Positions 1-12,391 of a stretch of 64,000 nt of DNA are shown here, in pieces. The DNA is from Triplophysa rosa (taxonomy: Eukaryota; Chordata; Actinopteri; Cypriniformes; Nemacheilidae). A model generated the notes under the pieces. That model made no database searches and had not been told where the DNA came from. It saw only the letters and a program-made list of their open reading frames with translations. Where the stretch lies: assembly GCF_024868665.1 (NCBI RefSeq), contig NC_079902.1, positions 20,066,772-20,130,771 on the forward strand, in the 5' to 3' direction. Numbering within the stretch: position 1 is the first letter of the stretch; every line of letters begins with the position of its first letter. The position numbers were made by a program, and so were the translations under genes.

Positions 1-450
1 CTATATATCTAATCAAGACCAGATGATTACTTCCAACTATCCAAATTGGCAGAGTGCATCGAAGATATAAAACATTGGATGACTTGTAATTACCTTCTTT
101 TAAATTCTAATAAAACAGAAATATTACTTATCGGACCAAAGACACGTGAGCAGAATATTTCGGATTATAACCCGCAAGTTGAAGGCTGCACTGTTACTCC
201 AACGAATACAGTTAAAGATCTAGGCGTTATATTAGACAGCAACCTGTCATTTAAAAATCACATCTCAAATGTCACAAAAAGCATTTATTAGATATTATTT
301 ACTAGAATAATCTTGATTGTTCTATAAACACCATGCACTGTGCTGTTTTACCTTTTTTGTGTTTTTCAGTTTTTCTTATTTTCTCCTGTAAAGCTGCTTT
401 GGAACAATGCACACTGTGAAAAGCGCTATATAAATAAAATTGAATTTAAA
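1..450 (+). mobile_element. L2-type LINE, 3' end
   Basis: The RT fragment is followed by a 3' UTR ending in AAAGCTGCTTTGGAACAATG, then AAGCGCTATATAAATAAAAT and the start of a GAATT tail. The same tail recurs at 47160-47338, and a diverged form at 30376-30442, which shows a dispersed family. L2/CR1 LINEs commonly end in short tandem repeats rather than poly(A). A MITE fragment abuts the tail. Confidence 0.85.
13..291 (+). pseudogene. L2-type LINE reverse transcriptase fragment
   Basis: An open frame reads through a block typical of the C-terminal side of the reverse transcriptase of L2/CR1-clade LINEs. The words seen are IKHWMTCNYLLLNSNKTE at about residues 20-37 and VKDLGVILDSNLSFKNHI near the end. 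The frame begins after a stop at 10-12 and ends at a stop at 289-291. The catalytic YxDD region would lie upstream, outside the window, so this is a 5'-truncated or cut-off copy. It runs directly into the element's 3' UTR. It cannot encode an active enzyme. Confidence 0.85.
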
Positions 451-575
451 ATTTTGAAGAACGTTGGTAACCACACAACATTGGCCCCCATTGACCTCCA
501 CTGTATGAATTTTGAACCACATGAGGGTGAATAAACGGTGACAAATGTTTATTTTTAGGTAAACTATCCCTTTAA
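451..575. mobile_element. MITE family A fragment
   Basis: This is an internally deleted copy of a palindromic repeat found about a dozen times in the window. The recognisable parts are GAAGAACGTTGGTAACCA, the block CCCCCATTGAC, then GAGGGTGAATAA and the terminal AACTATCCC followed by TTAA. Confidence 0.7.
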
Positions 576-1352
576 GGCCTTTACACAAACTTGTAATATA
601 GAGCGAATCTGAACCCGCAATAAGATACTACATCTATGCAGCAATACGTTGCATCCCGTTTTATTAAAAAATATGCAACCCAGAGCTCAGTTTCTGTCCA
701 CCAAGGATCCCTGGCCTGCAAAAGGTTAAAGACCGCGGGGATACATGCAAGCATGAGATATTTTAAAGCACAAAAAACAGTGAAGAAAAACAATAATTCA
801 AGAAAAACAAAGGCAAAGCAGAAAATATGAAAAATTCTTTGTCAGACCAAGGCCACGGGTTGGTGAGTTCACGGCTCAAGGCGAATGTCACCGGGATCAT
901 CTGGGATCTATACAGCGCCGAATGGAAGCTGGTGAGCACGGGTCCAACCTCCATGGCAACCACATGCTCGGATGAAGACGGTGAGAATCACACATTAAAG
1001 AGACCGCACATTTCAATAAAGCAAAGAGAGAAGTGACATATCTGACAGAAGTCGATTCCTTCAACCTTCCGGGGATTCAGAACGCTCGCTGATGCGTGCT
1101 GCTATTCAAGATTCCCATTCACGCTCATAAAGAGAAATTGTATGAGACGCACAATCCTGTCAAACCAGGCTGGCGAGCATTAGATCTTTCCGTTGTATAG
1201 TTCAAGTGTACATATATTCAGATATCGAGGATTATGGAGCTGTATTGATGGGTGTAGAGACTATAAGACATCTGTCAAGTATTTGCACACTTAATGGGGA
1301 TAAACACACTTCAAGTACCTCTTTTAATTGTTATGTTTTTTTAGTGTTTTAA
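576..1352. other. Unannotated stretch
   Basis: I see no gene, RNA or recognised repeat here. Short open frames lack domains and splice context. The 636-830 and 827-1036 frames look like chance. Confidence 0.4.
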
Positions 1353-1707
1353 GGGGACAGTTCACCAAAAAATAAGAATTCTGTCATCATTTACTCACCC
1401 TCGAGTGGTTCCAAATCTGTATAAATTCCTTTGTTCCGATGAACACAGAGAAAGATATTTGGAAGAAGAATGCTTGTAACCAAACAGCTCTTGGCCGCCT
1501 TGACTACCATAGTGGAAAGAATTACAATGCTAGTCAAAAGTGCCCCAGAACTGTTTGCTTTCCTACATTCTTCAAAATATCTTCTTTTGTGTTCAACAGA
1601 ACAAAGAAATGTATTTTCTCCTTCTATGATAGTCAATGGTGGCAAAGAACTGTTTTGAGGTTTTCATTTTTCAATGACAGAATTTAATTTTTGGGTGAAC
1701 TGTTCCT
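1353..1707. mobile_element. MITE family A, complete copy
   Basis: The copy has TTAA on both sides (1349-1352 and 1708-1711) and TIRs reading GGGGACAGTTCACC and, inverted, GGAACAGTTCACCC. The two arms are near-inverted copies over most of their length: an ACTCACCCTCGAG arm, a GAACACAGAGAAAGATAT stem, a central TTGACTACCATAGTGG turn and the mirrored arm. The structure would fold into a long hairpin. It resembles the short inverted-repeat hairpin elements described in zebrafish (Angel type), but that family name is from memory and tentative. Confidence 0.8.
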
Positions 1708-1711
1708 TTAA

Positions 1712-3309
1712 AGTGTTTTTCATAATGTTTCTCCTGAAAAAAATCATACTTACCGCTATGACATACAATTTACAGAACTGTGTAATTTCAATTTTGTGGC
1801 AATAGTTCCCTTCTGTGCCGGCACGACAATGCCCTGTGTACAAAGCGAGGCTCATTTAGAAATGGTTAACCAAAGAATTTGGCTGGCAAGCACAAAGCCC
1901 TATGGTACATCTTTGAGATGAATTGGAACGCCAACTGCGAGCCGAGCCCCATCGCCCGACATCACAGCCTGACCTTCCTCACTACTGTTGCTCTTGTGTC
2001 TGAAGTGAGAGCAAATCCCTGCAGCCATGTTCTAACATCTAGTGGAAAGCCTTCCCAGTGGAGTGAAAGCTGTTAGGAGGATCAACTCTCTTCTTTTGAA
2101 ATGAAGTGTTCAAGAAGGACATACAGTATGTCCACATACTTCTGGCCATACAGTGCAATGATTTCATACGCTACCATCCAGTTATTCAAGTATGTTTAAG
2201 GTCATAAATAAATTCATTTTTTGAACATGACATTTTCCTAACCAAACCAGAATCAAAAACAGTCTGACAGACACTAGAACATCAGTGTTTTCGAGATCAC
2301 TCGTGTGGAATCCTGCTGGACGGTTCTTACTGATGCTTGGTTGTCCTAAGATTTGGATTTCAAAGCTTCTTCTCTCTTTACAATCTGCACTCCTGGGGAC
2401 GCTGGTGAATATCACGCATTTCTCGAAGCATTAAATATGTCCCTCTGTCACTATGGTTACAGACAGCTTGCTGACGTAAGAACCAGCAGTCAGATCTAGA
2501 AAGCCTTAGGAGAGCTGCGACGTCTTCCTTCCCCATTAACAATACATGAAACTCATAACTGGCTCTGTATAAGTCAGCAGGTTTCTATTTGACTAATGAG
2601 TAAATCACAGAAACCACGTGGAGGACATCGGCGATTCATAGAGAAAGAAGAAATAATTTCTGAGCAGGGACCAATTTATGGTTTTATTAGATTTGGTTGT
2701 GACGAATGACTGCTTAGATTTGAGGTTAAGAGGTTATCGTTCAATGGCGATAGTGAAATATTGGTCTCATATATGAAGATGATATTAAACGAAACGCTTT
2801 TAAATTACGTTTTTAATCAACAACGCTAATCACCAATATCCTGCGTGAGAGATATTCAAAGGCATCACTAATGAACGTTCTTTTGACATATGATAAGTGG
2901 AGTGAATGCATCAAGCTGTTTAGGATTATGGGTAAAAAAGGACAATTGTTCATTACCCATCAGGATCATCTTAAGATGTGCAGCCCAAGGGAGTCGCAGT
3001 TTGGCTGTTTATCGTCCAGTTTGTCCCTGCTGGTAGTTGTTCACATGTATTCATACCGCACTTTTTACATCATTCATCGTTTCAAAGCAAATTGACAGAA
3101 ATTTACACTGTTGTGTTTAATGCTGCTCAGGGGTGGCATGATGAATTTACACAGATGCAAACAATCTACTGAGATTAACATTTAAAATATAAATTTATGA
3201 ACGTACTGAAAAAAAATATTAAAAACAATCATCCATATATATATGAAACTAAACATTATGACAACAACAGATGTGGTAACACTTTACAATAAGGTTGCAT
3301 TTGTTAACA
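1712..3309. other. Unannotated stretch
   Basis: No gene or clear mobile element is visible. Small frames at 2182-2415 (minus) and 2871-3095 (plus) show no domain. Confidence 0.4.
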
Positions 3310-3313
3310 TTAA

Positions 3314-3610
3314 TGGGATAGTAACAGTTCACCCAAAAAGGAACATTACTGTCATCATCTACTCACCCTCTTGTCATTTTAAACCTGTATGACTTTCCGT
3401 TTTCCAAAAGAAGATATTTTGAAGAATGGTAACGGAACAACCCATTGACTTGCATTGGTTTTGTGTCCATGCAATAAAAGTGAATGGGTACCGCCGTCTT
3501 CAAAATATCTTCTTTTGTGTGTTTTCTACAGAAGAAAGTCACACACGTCTGAAATGACAAAAGGGAGAGTAAATGATGACATAATTTTCGTTTTTGGGTG
3601 AACTTTTACT
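3314..3610. mobile_element. MITE family A copy
   Basis: TTAA lies at 3310-3313 and 3611-3614. The arms carry AACAGTTCACCCAAAAA and, mirrored, TTTTTGGGTGAAC, with the TTTTGTGTCCATGCAATAAA turn in the middle and AAGAAGATATTTTGAAGAAT stems. Confidence 0.75.
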
Positions 3611-3614
3611 TTAA

Positions 3615-4240
3615 TTATCATGAACCTTAGTCAATTTTAACATTTACTAATACATTTTTAATCAAAAGTAGCACCTCTTAACATTATTTTGAAAGTTACA
3701 CATTATTTAACATAAACTAACCAGAACAAACAATAAACAACTGTATTCGTAGTAACAAACATTAACAAAGATTAACAGATGCTGTAAAAGTACACTGCTC
3801 ATTGTTAGTTCAGGTTAGTTTTTTTTACTATTGTTAATAAATGAGACATCAAACAAACAGCATTAGAACTAGGTTATGCATAAAAACAACAACATTTAGT
3901 GTGGGTTTCAGGCTGTATTGTGGTTTTTACACAGATTTCTGAGCGGGCACAGGGCTGCGTTAACACAGCTGTGTAAAGACACTGTAAGAGTCCCCGTTGA
4001 GCACTTTCAATTGGAAACTTCATTGGACGACCTAATGGGGTTTTTTTGTCTTTGGGCCCCCAGTGAGCAAACCAAACACAACTGTGGAAGGAAACAAAAA
4101 CATCTATAAAATGACAGTAGTGGGGAATACCGGATCAGCTGGGGGGCAGATGTTCTCTAGCTACACAGTAAACTATGTGAATTACTTTTTTGTAGGTAAT
4201 AGTTATGCAAATATATTAAATAAGCTCTTAAATTATTAAC
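3615..4240. other. AT-rich unannotated stretch
   Basis: AT-rich sequence contains several scattered ACATTAACA-like words (3660-3800), perhaps a decayed repeat. No gene is visible. Confidence 0.3.
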
Positions 4241-4244
4241 TTAA

Positions 4245-4470
4245 GTGACAGTTTCACCAAGAATAAAAAAATCTGTCATTTGACTTCTGTGAAACACAAA
4301 AGTGCATGTGTTCATACAATGGAAGTCAATGGAGGCCATAGTTGTTTACTTACCAACAATCTTTAAAATATCTTCTTTTGTGTTCTACAGAAGAAAGAAC
4401 GTCATACAGGTTTTGAAAGAAATAAAGGCAAATACAGTAAATGATGACAGAATTTTCATTTTTGGGTGGA
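4245..4470. mobile_element. MITE family A, one end truncated
   Basis: It starts beside TTAA at 4241-4244 with a diverged GTGACAGTTTCACCAAG end. The central GGAAGTCAATGGAGGCC turn and TTTAAAATATCTTCTTTTGT stem are present, and it stops at TTTTTGGGTGGA without the last TIR bases. Confidence 0.65.
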
Positions 4471-4678
4471 TTTGGGATGTTTGTCGTGATGTCATTCTTC
4501 TGTGGCTACAGAGCATTAGTCATTTGGCATGGACGGCTCAGTTCAGATGATCGGCTAAAAACAGCATCCATCAGAGTCCCCATTAGTAAGGATGGCAGTC
4601 TGCATGTGCCAGCACAGCATCAGCCATTGAGATGTTCATCCAGATATTATACGCTTCCTTGATTCAGTTGGGTAGGGT

Positions 4679-5838
4679 CAGTGCCGATCCTAGACGTCTG
4701 GGGGCCCTATGCAAACCTTTGAGAGGGGCCATTGTCATAATAGTTAAAATGAGATAAGCATAACTCTAAACTATAAGAAATAAAAAAATAAATCAATTAA
4801 CACACTTAAATTAATTAAAACTGAAAGACAAAAAAACATTAAACTGAAAGTAAAAATTATATTCACATTTTGATTCACATGTAAATAATCATTTACCCAA
4901 AGTAATACTTGGCTCTCGAACCATCTAGCTTTTTTTTCAGAATCAGAATCAGAAAGAGCTTTATTGCCAAGTATGTTTGCACATACAAGGAATTTGTTTT
5001 GGTGACAGGCGCATCCAGAACACAGAAACAGCAACAACAGTACACAGAGACCATAACACAATAGAATACAGTACACAATGATTTAAATAAGGGCCTATGG
5101 GTATACTGTATATTGGTTTTTACTAACCAAATGAGTAATTAACATAAAAAAACATGATAAATATAGTTTACTCACGAAAGCTAAGCATTCAAAAAAACAT
5201 AAATAATTCTCTAAATGTGATGACACAAAAATTACACATTATCATGGGCAAACGAAATACAGTGGATTGCAATGGTGAGACTCACATGAACATTGTTCAG
5301 CTGGTTTTGTGACTAAGTCATTTCCTGTAAATGCTATTGAAGTTAGAATATTAATGTTATACAGTATGTAACTTTGGAGACGGTCCCTAAATCCACAACT
5401 ATCGAACGTCCACAGTCAAACCATCTGTGTACCAGTCGACAAATACTTAATTTGTAAATCTTTCTGTACTTGCATAATTTGGCAAAACTAAATAAGACTT
5501 TTAAATAGTACAAAAACACATGCCTTCTTGTTCTTTTGCTTCACGTTGTTGCCGTTTTTCCGCTACAGACGGGTAGTTTCGTTTTGAAGCCATGGCCATG
5601 TGTAAAGACGCATCATCACATTATGCCCATGTCATCACCTGTACGCACTGCATGATGTCCGAGTATGTCACAGTAATTAAATAAATTAGGTATTAAAAAG
5701 GAAACTTCCAAATGACGAAGGCAGAAATCCACATTTTGTTTACATTATCATGTTTTTCTTCTGTACTCAAGGAGGCCCCCTGGTGGTGCAGGGGCCCTAC
5801 ACAACTTGCGTAGTTAGGAATAGGAAGGATCGGCTCTG
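4679..5838. mobile_element. Non-autonomous hAT element, complete
   Basis: The ends are inverted: CAGTGCCGATCCT on the left and, read on the other strand, CAGAGCCGATCCT on the right. The flanks are an 8-bp target duplication with one mismatch (GGTAGGGT at 4671-4678, GGTAGGGA at 5839-5846). An 8-bp duplication with CAG-type ends is the hAT signature. GGGGCCCTA blocks sit just inside both ends. No transposase frame is visible, so the element is non-autonomous. A LINE tail sits inside it. Confidence 0.85.
4938..5075 (-). mobile_element. LINE 3' tail inside the hAT
   Basis: On the minus strand the sequence reads toward CTTGGCAATAAAGCTCTTTC followed by TGATTCTGATTCTG. A short tandem-repeat tail of this kind is typical of CR1-clade fish LINEs (Rex1/Babar-like; family name tentative). 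It is a 5'-truncated insertion within the hAT. Confidence 0.55.
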
Positions 5839-5846
5839 GGTAGGGA

Positions 5847-8558
5847 CTCTTTAAAAAAGACCATACCACAGCAAATTTGATCTGGAAAACATCCAGTGTG
5901 AAAAACAGAAGCTCTTTCCGACATGAAATTTCTCACATGGGTGATTCAACATTAATTTCCCTCTTTATGCTTGGCAGAGATGAGACCCATGAGAGCTTCA
6001 TTTTGTGTTAAATAAATATATTGACATAGGATTCTGCATAAGGACGTGTAGCTATTAATAATACATTTTATCCTCTTCAAGCAACTCGAAACTTTGAGGC
6101 GGTGATCCAGCTTCAATGGGACCATCTCTCACTTTATAACCCATGCATAGAACTGAACCAAAACTTGGGGCCATTTAGGCGTTATATTCCGCTTGGATAT
6201 TCAGGAATTTAGAGATTTCTGTGCTCATTAACAATTTAAAAATTAAGATTTTCTCAGAGGAATTCTTTAGCCATTGTGACATTACTTGCCAAAATATGGG
6301 TATAAAAGCAGATTTAAAAAAATGAAAAATATGCTCTGAATACAATACAATACATTTTTTTCAAACCCAGAAACATGATGCATGTTCCTGGGCTTATTGT
6401 AAATTATTTATCAGTGCACATTATTCAAAAGCAAAACAATCTTTCTTTAAAATGTCATATCTTGTTCAGTCTCTAAAACAACTTTTACTTTCCAGCTGAT
6501 GTCACCAACAAAGAGACCTGTAATACCTTTAGATTTACATTCATCTGATTGGTAGTTGCTTGATGGGGACGTGAAAAAGTAGCATGTGATTTCAATTCTG
6601 TCATCTGTCGACAGATTAAATATATTAGATACACTAGATAAGACAGAGATAGTCATACTCACATTCTATTCATAAAGTATTCTAGGCCTTTATCGCAAGA
6701 ATGATGATCAATTCTTAACTCTGATAAAGGATAACAAAACAGTCGCCTTATCCAAAGAGCACAAACAAAACAAAAAATTGTTTTTCTTTCTCATTCCTAA
6801 CATCAGCGTGTGTGAAGTTTTTTTTTTTGGCGCAGGGCAGGTGATGGCTCAGGCATTGACAAGGATTGTTTTTGTCGAGCGTAGCACTTGGCACCCCATA
6901 AATTTTGCTCCGCTGATAAATTTCTGTCATTGCGACTTTCCATCAGTGACTGTTGGTGACACAGTATAGCGTCTCTCCAAACTGCTTACTACCATTGTCA
7001 AATTAAAATAAACAAGAGCCTCAAGGTATAGATGCATGTCAATGAGACACGAACAACCGTTTCCATGCAAAACAGACCGAGACGAATGATACAGTGGTGG
7101 AGGAAAACTGTGGCAGATATGCAAGGAACAATAATAAACAATAGAGGCACTCGACAGAAGCTGGCAAATTACATCTCATTGCAGTCCAGGGGTTAGGTAT
7201 TAAAATAATTGTTTTTAGGCTATCAAACTACTTACCACTAATCTGTTTAATGCCGTATAATAATCAAAAGAGCTTTTGTGCGTAGGCTGTTTCTGTTACT
7301 TAACACTTTGAGAAAAGTTTCTACTTGGGTCCATATAATTGCAAATTCCAGGTTTATTGTTCTACAGGCAAAAAATGTGCATTAAAAATGAAGCCTAATA
7401 AAATATTAAGATCTTTTTCCAGAAGCCACAAACACAGAAAAATCAAGTACAAGGACTTCAACTTCAACCCTGTATAAACATGAGCTCCTTATTTTGTCAT
7501 TTTCAAAATATGGTAATTTTAGACTTTATATCAAAATTATTTCAAAGTATTTAGCAAAATGAATTTATTGACCCAATACTGGTCATTTTTTTGGGTGAAC
7601 TATTTCTTTAATAACAATTTAAAACATTGTAATTAATAATTTATAATAATTTAAAAAATCAACAAACACATTTCGTCACAAGTTTCTTTACATTTTTCAC
7701 ACAAAAAATGTATCTTGAGAAGGACCCAGAATAGATCACGCACAGCTGTGGACTGTCTACTCACATACTCAAACAAACAATCCCAGTGACATGTTGACAC
7801 TACAAGATGGGCAGGTGAATGCATTAGCAAAACCTTCTCGTAGGTTACAAAACGTCTTGCCCTGTTTCACTCAATCAGACTTTTAGGACAGATACAGGCA
7901 GATAAGCAGAGTTCAAATCACTCATGCATCGTGAAGCGGCCCGCGGCACATCCAGCTGAACTCTAAACCCTTCAACAAAGAGAAGATGTGTCCTCTTGAT
8001 CCCTTCCATGCAGTTTCCTGTAACAAAAGACTCCATCACAGCGGACTGATCCTCAGAACATATTTCCGTCATCTGTTTGTTTATTCTTAAAAATGAAATA
8101 TAGCAATGTTTGCTCCGCTAAACGACGGTGTTTCTGGCGTTTGCAGCCAAGGCTATAGGGAATCATCTGGCATGTTGGAGAGCACATGATTTATCTGAGT
8201 CTTATTCAAGATCTTGTGTCTGCTAGCCTTCTTCCCGTCAGATGGAATGACTGCGACGGGCGAGCGGGCGTGAGTGATGCACAGCCTCTAAGTCACCCTG
8301 TTTCTTTCGGCCACGGCCCGCAGAACCTCACTAATAAATGACACTGGAGGACAATGTCCCATTTCCACTGCGGTGTCATCCGTCATAGAGCGCTGCGTAC
8401 GGCCCAGAGTTGCCCTCTCAACCTGCTAACTGCCTTCAGACGACAAACATTCACAGGCTAGAGAGAAATGCTGTCTGTCTTGTAGCACTCAAAATCTTAG
8501 CCAATACTGTACACTGGATGTATGTATGCTGTACACGCCAAGAGCTAATTTGCCAAAC
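5847..8558. other. Unannotated stretch with one MITE scrap
   Basis: No gene is recognised. A short GGGTGAACTATTTCTTTAA at 7593-7611 resembles the end of MITE family A. The rest, including small frames at 6447-6662, 6927-7124 and 7875-8072 (all minus), shows no domain. Confidence 0.4.
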
Positions 8559-9254
8559 TGGGGTGCGTTTCCCAAAAGCATAGTTAGCCAACTACGGTCG
8601 CAAGTTCCGTCGTTTCAGCATAGTTTAACGATTCAAGTGTTTCTCGAAACCCTCGTTCCAGCGATCAATCGCAAGCAGCATCACAAAGTTGTGTGGTTGG
8701 AACTACAGGTCTAGAGCTGTGGTTCCTTATTATTATCACATGTAGACTTACATACATCATGCTTTTGAGCAAGGTAAGCAAGCAACACATGCAGTACATT
8801 CTTTATCCATCATTCTAAATATACAAATTAAATTTTACATCTTTTAGTTTGTCAAGAAAATAGAAGCGTTGTTTTGCGCATGCGCGTGCTCTAGGACCCT
8901 GGGGAATCCCTGGGCGGAGTTAAGTAGGAGGAAACTTATGAGTGAAATATCGTGAAATAAAACAATAGAGAGTAAAAATACGATAATAAAAATTGTTTTC
9001 ACATGCAGTGTACATTATTTACAGCAATAATATGACATTAAATCGATCTACACGGATTAATTAGAAGACGGTAGCACTCCACCAACTGTTACGTCATCAA
9101 CTATGTTGTTGAACCAACGTGGTTCAAACGACAGATGTGCGACAAAGTTACTATGTTTTCAGGAAATAGTCGTGAGTAGCTAGTTAGTTTCTCAAACGAT
9201 GCATCGTACTATGGTGGTTAACCAGCGAGTTATGTTATTGTGCGGAATCGCAAC
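8559..9254. repeat. Diverged inverted-repeat element
   Basis: The left end reads GGGGTGCGTTTCCCAAAAGC and continues with CATAGTTAGCCAACTACG. The right end, read on the other strand, gives GGGTTGCGATTCCGCAC and later ACTCGCTGGTTAACCACCAT. The subterminal parts are related in inverted orientation, which suggests a decayed DNA transposon. I could not find a convincing target duplication, so the superfamily is open. Confidence 0.45.
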
Positions 9255-9272
9255 CCAGATCAGATGTTTTAA

Positions 9273-9390
9273 AGGGACAGTTCACCCAAAAAATTGAAAT
9301 TCTGTCTTCATTTGCTCACCCTCGAGTTGTTTCAAATCTGTATACATCTCTTTGTTCTGATGAACACAGAGAAAGATCATTCTTTAAGAA
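9273..9390. mobile_element. MITE family A, half copy
   Basis: TTAA is followed by AGGGACAGTTCACCC and the ACTCACC-like arm GCTCACCCTCGAGTTG. It stops after the GAACACAGAGAAAGAT stem. Only the first arm is present. Confidence 0.7.
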
Positions 9391-10932
9391 TACTTCTACT
9401 CTTTGTAGAATACTTGTTTAAATGAAAACCTAATAAATAATAGATCTCATTTAGAAAGTTGACTAAACCGCCCTACAGTATTTGAGTCAGATATACATTT
9501 ATAAAATTAACATTTGGTTTGCATTACAATCGAATGGAGTCTCAGGATTAATCAGCCAGCATGTTTAATGTTCAGGACTTGTGGCTATACTTGGAAAAAA
9601 GAATACATAATGTATTTTCACAGTTCATTGCCTGGCTACTTCCATGTCAGTGCATGACTGTAACCTTTAAAGTCTTGCTTTATTTTTTACAACTGAGGGA
9701 GAAGCTGAAATGATTTTCTGTGGAAGTCAACTAAACATAATTTTAAGCTTTCAAAATGTAATCATCAGACTTCACATCAATGGACAAACATATAACTCCA
9801 CGAGAGCGCCAAAAATATCATGTGTACAGCAAGATATCACTTTTCATCACATCCATATTACACAGGCACTACATTTAATTTGGTGCATTAACTGCCTAAT
9901 TAAGCTTTGGATTGTATTAACTGAAGTGCCAAAAAAGACATCTTGAGATTTAATATCAATTTGTAGGTTAATCGGGTCAGCGTGCGTCACCTGCCAAAAA
10001 CCACGGCGCCTTAGAAACTGTTTTAATTACAGAAAATCCCGCAACCTTTTCCATGCGAAACTTTCCCAATCTTTTTAGCATTTAACTGTGAACTTTATTA
10101 CGCTTCTCAAAATGCCCCTTTTTAAGGGTTTAATAATCTCTCAGTTTGGGAAAATGTTTCATGAGCTGGATTTAAATTACAGTAATTCGATTTTTATTGA
10201 GACTGCATTAGTATATTAAATGGGTGTAATAATTTAAACGTTTCCTCTTCCTCTGGGCTACAGACCTGGTGAGAAAGTGCAAACTTTTATGCATCCGCAG
10301 GACTCCTTAGCAATGACAAACCTTATCAATATTAAAATGCACAATCGCTGTGGATTAGACTGGAAACAGGACAAGTGAAGCCCAGGGGAAGATAGCTGAA
10401 ACAACAGCGGCTGAATGATGGTTAAATTGAACAGTGACAGCATTACAACCCCATTTCACTTTCTTCTAAATGATCTTCACCATCAACCCACGATATTCGT
10501 TCGAACGCTCTCGTTCCGACGGTTTTCCCATCACACACTCAACCATTGACACAAAACAAAAACAATGCTCATTTTCATCCTCAGAAATAGAACCAGCAGT
10601 GCGATTCTTCTCACCTGGCTTGCTTGCACCCATTTTCACTCGCACACGTGCATTCTCTGTCTCTACCTGTTTTCTCGGGTGAAAAATGTTATTTACATGG
10701 TGAGGGAAGCATTGTGAATGCTTAGAGTGAGGCACCTGGTCATCCATGGGCAGAGACAGAGTGCCTACAGATAGAAATCTAACAGCACTATCTATCTGGG
10801 TTATTAAACCTGCCCCTCAGGATTCTAGTGAACAGAGCATTGGCTATTATGTAGGCCAGCGAGAGACAATCAGGAAAAGCCACGTCACAGAGAGTGTGCC
10901 AATGCGGGACAACGCACAGATTCACACAAGGT
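9391..10932. other. Unannotated stretch
   Basis: No gene is assignable. A minus-strand frame at 10466-10747 (93 aa) is open on both strands and has splice-donor-like words, but no domain. Confidence 0.35.
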
Positions 10933-11030
10933 TTTAAAGGTGCTGTACGTCATTTTTCGAGGATCTATTGACAGAAATGCAATTGAATATACATAACTGT
11001 GTCTTCAGTAATTGCATTTCATTAGTTCAG
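10933..11030. repeat. Fragment sharing an end with the 63.7-kb repeat
   Basis: TTTTAAAGGTGCTGTACGTC followed by CTATTGACAGAAATGCAAT matches, in inverted orientation, the end of the repeat at 63654-63886, which has ATTTCTGTCAATAGATGCTG and CAGCACCTTTAA. Confidence 0.55.
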
Positions 11031-11034
11031 TTAA

Positions 11035-11236
11035 TGGGATAAATCACCCCAATTTTCTTTTCATAATTTACTCACCAGCATTTCATTCCAAGCATTCTGC
11101 AGAACACAAAAGAAGATATTTTGAAGAACATTGGTAACCAAACCCTACTGACTTCCATTGTTTAGCCGAAAAGCCACTGAGACATTTCTCAAAATATTTT
11201 CTTTCCTGTTCCACAGAAGAAAGAGTCATTATTTTA
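11035..11236. mobile_element. MITE family A, incomplete copy
   Basis: TTAA lies at 11031-11034, followed by TGGGATAAATCACCCCA. The stem AACACAAAAGAAGATATTTT and the centre TGACTTCCATTG are present. The second arm breaks off in TTATTTTAAAGG, where the next copy begins. Confidence 0.65.
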
Positions 11237-11370
11237 AAGGAATAAAGGAATAGTTCACCTTTAACTTCTGTCACAAGCCCTCTTGTTATTTTAAAACTGT
11301 ATGATTTTCTTTCTTCTGCAGAACACAAAAGAAGAAGATACAGTATTTTGAAAAATGTTGGTAACAGAAA

Positions 11371-11480
11371 AGTATTTAGAAAAGGCCAATGAAAATTGGC
11401 GAATGAAATTTGCATGCCAGGCTCCTCCCCGGATGTCCGGGTATAAGAGGGAAGCCGGCGTGCTCATTCATTCACCTTTG
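11371..11480 (+). repeat. DIRS inverted terminal repeat (3' side)
   Basis: It begins AGTATTTAGAAAAGGCCAAT and ends ATTCATTCACCTTTG. It is the inverted copy of 16488-16597 with about three substitutions that I can count, so roughly 97% identity. Confidence 0.92.
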
Positions 11481-11601
11481 GTCTGAGGAGCCTAAAGCAT
11501 CCTCCCCCGACCGCTGGGGTGGGCGGCCAGTGTTGTGGCATGAGGGACACAACGTCTCATTCCCTCCATCAGGGAACCGAGGTTACATCCGTAACCAAGA
11601 C

Positions 11602-11653
11602 GTTCCCTTTCTGTCGGTCTCTCGACGTTGTGTCGAACCGACAGAATGGGGTT
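11602..11653. repeat. DIRS internal complementary region
   Basis: This segment of 52 bases, starting GTTCCCTTTCTGTCGG, is identical to the reverse complement of 16623-16674 at the outer 5' edge of the element. In DIRS1-like elements such a region is thought to template a circular intermediate. Confidence 0.88.
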
Positions 11654-12391
11654 CCTATGGAAAACGCCACAGCACTGAGCCGCGTCACAATCTCTGCGGA
11701 GCGACGTTGACTGGCCTGGGCGAGTCAGACGAACACGCTAACGCGAAATTATGACCTTCCAGTGAGAGGAAGGGAGACCCAGAGCTTTCCACAAAAAGTT
11801 GGGAAGCCCCCTAACGCCGGCCGTCACGGGCGGAGGCCTAATTCTCTAAATGGCGAGAAGCCGCCCGGCACCGTACGGGCCACTGGGTAAGCATTATTCC
11901 CGCTGGGGGAAAAACGCTGCAGAGGCCACTACCTACCGTAAGGAGGAATTAGTGGAGACACCACATGGTCTCACCATCAGGGAGAACTCATGGGAGGAAT
12001 GTGCGGACTGCAGAAGTTAACCGCAAGGTGGGAGTCCACCTGGGGAGGTCATGGGTTGCCAAGGTGGGAACCATTCATGAGGATACATCAGACGGAACAG
12101 CCCACGGAGGGGGTGTTACCACGTCTGGAGCACTAGGTCCGGTTAGAGCTATGTGGGAGATAACTCAACTGTTCCCCGGCCTAAGGGGCAGGGCTGCTCT
12201 GCCCAGCCTGTCCCCTGGAAGGGTGCTAGTGATGGATGGAATGCCTGTTCTTTACCCGAGGGGAAAGAAGTGAGGCGGGATCGCCACTGCTCCCCCCGGA
12301 GGGGGAAGGGCTTCCGCAGGCGTACGCCCTACCAGCAACCGGTCCCACACCTTGCCAGGATGCGGGCTGACACCGGTTCCGCGCGTAGGTA

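Noticed and set aside
8559..9254. Complete hAT or TTAA element
   Set aside because: Inverted similarity is present, but no 8-bp or TTAA duplication could be found at the ends.
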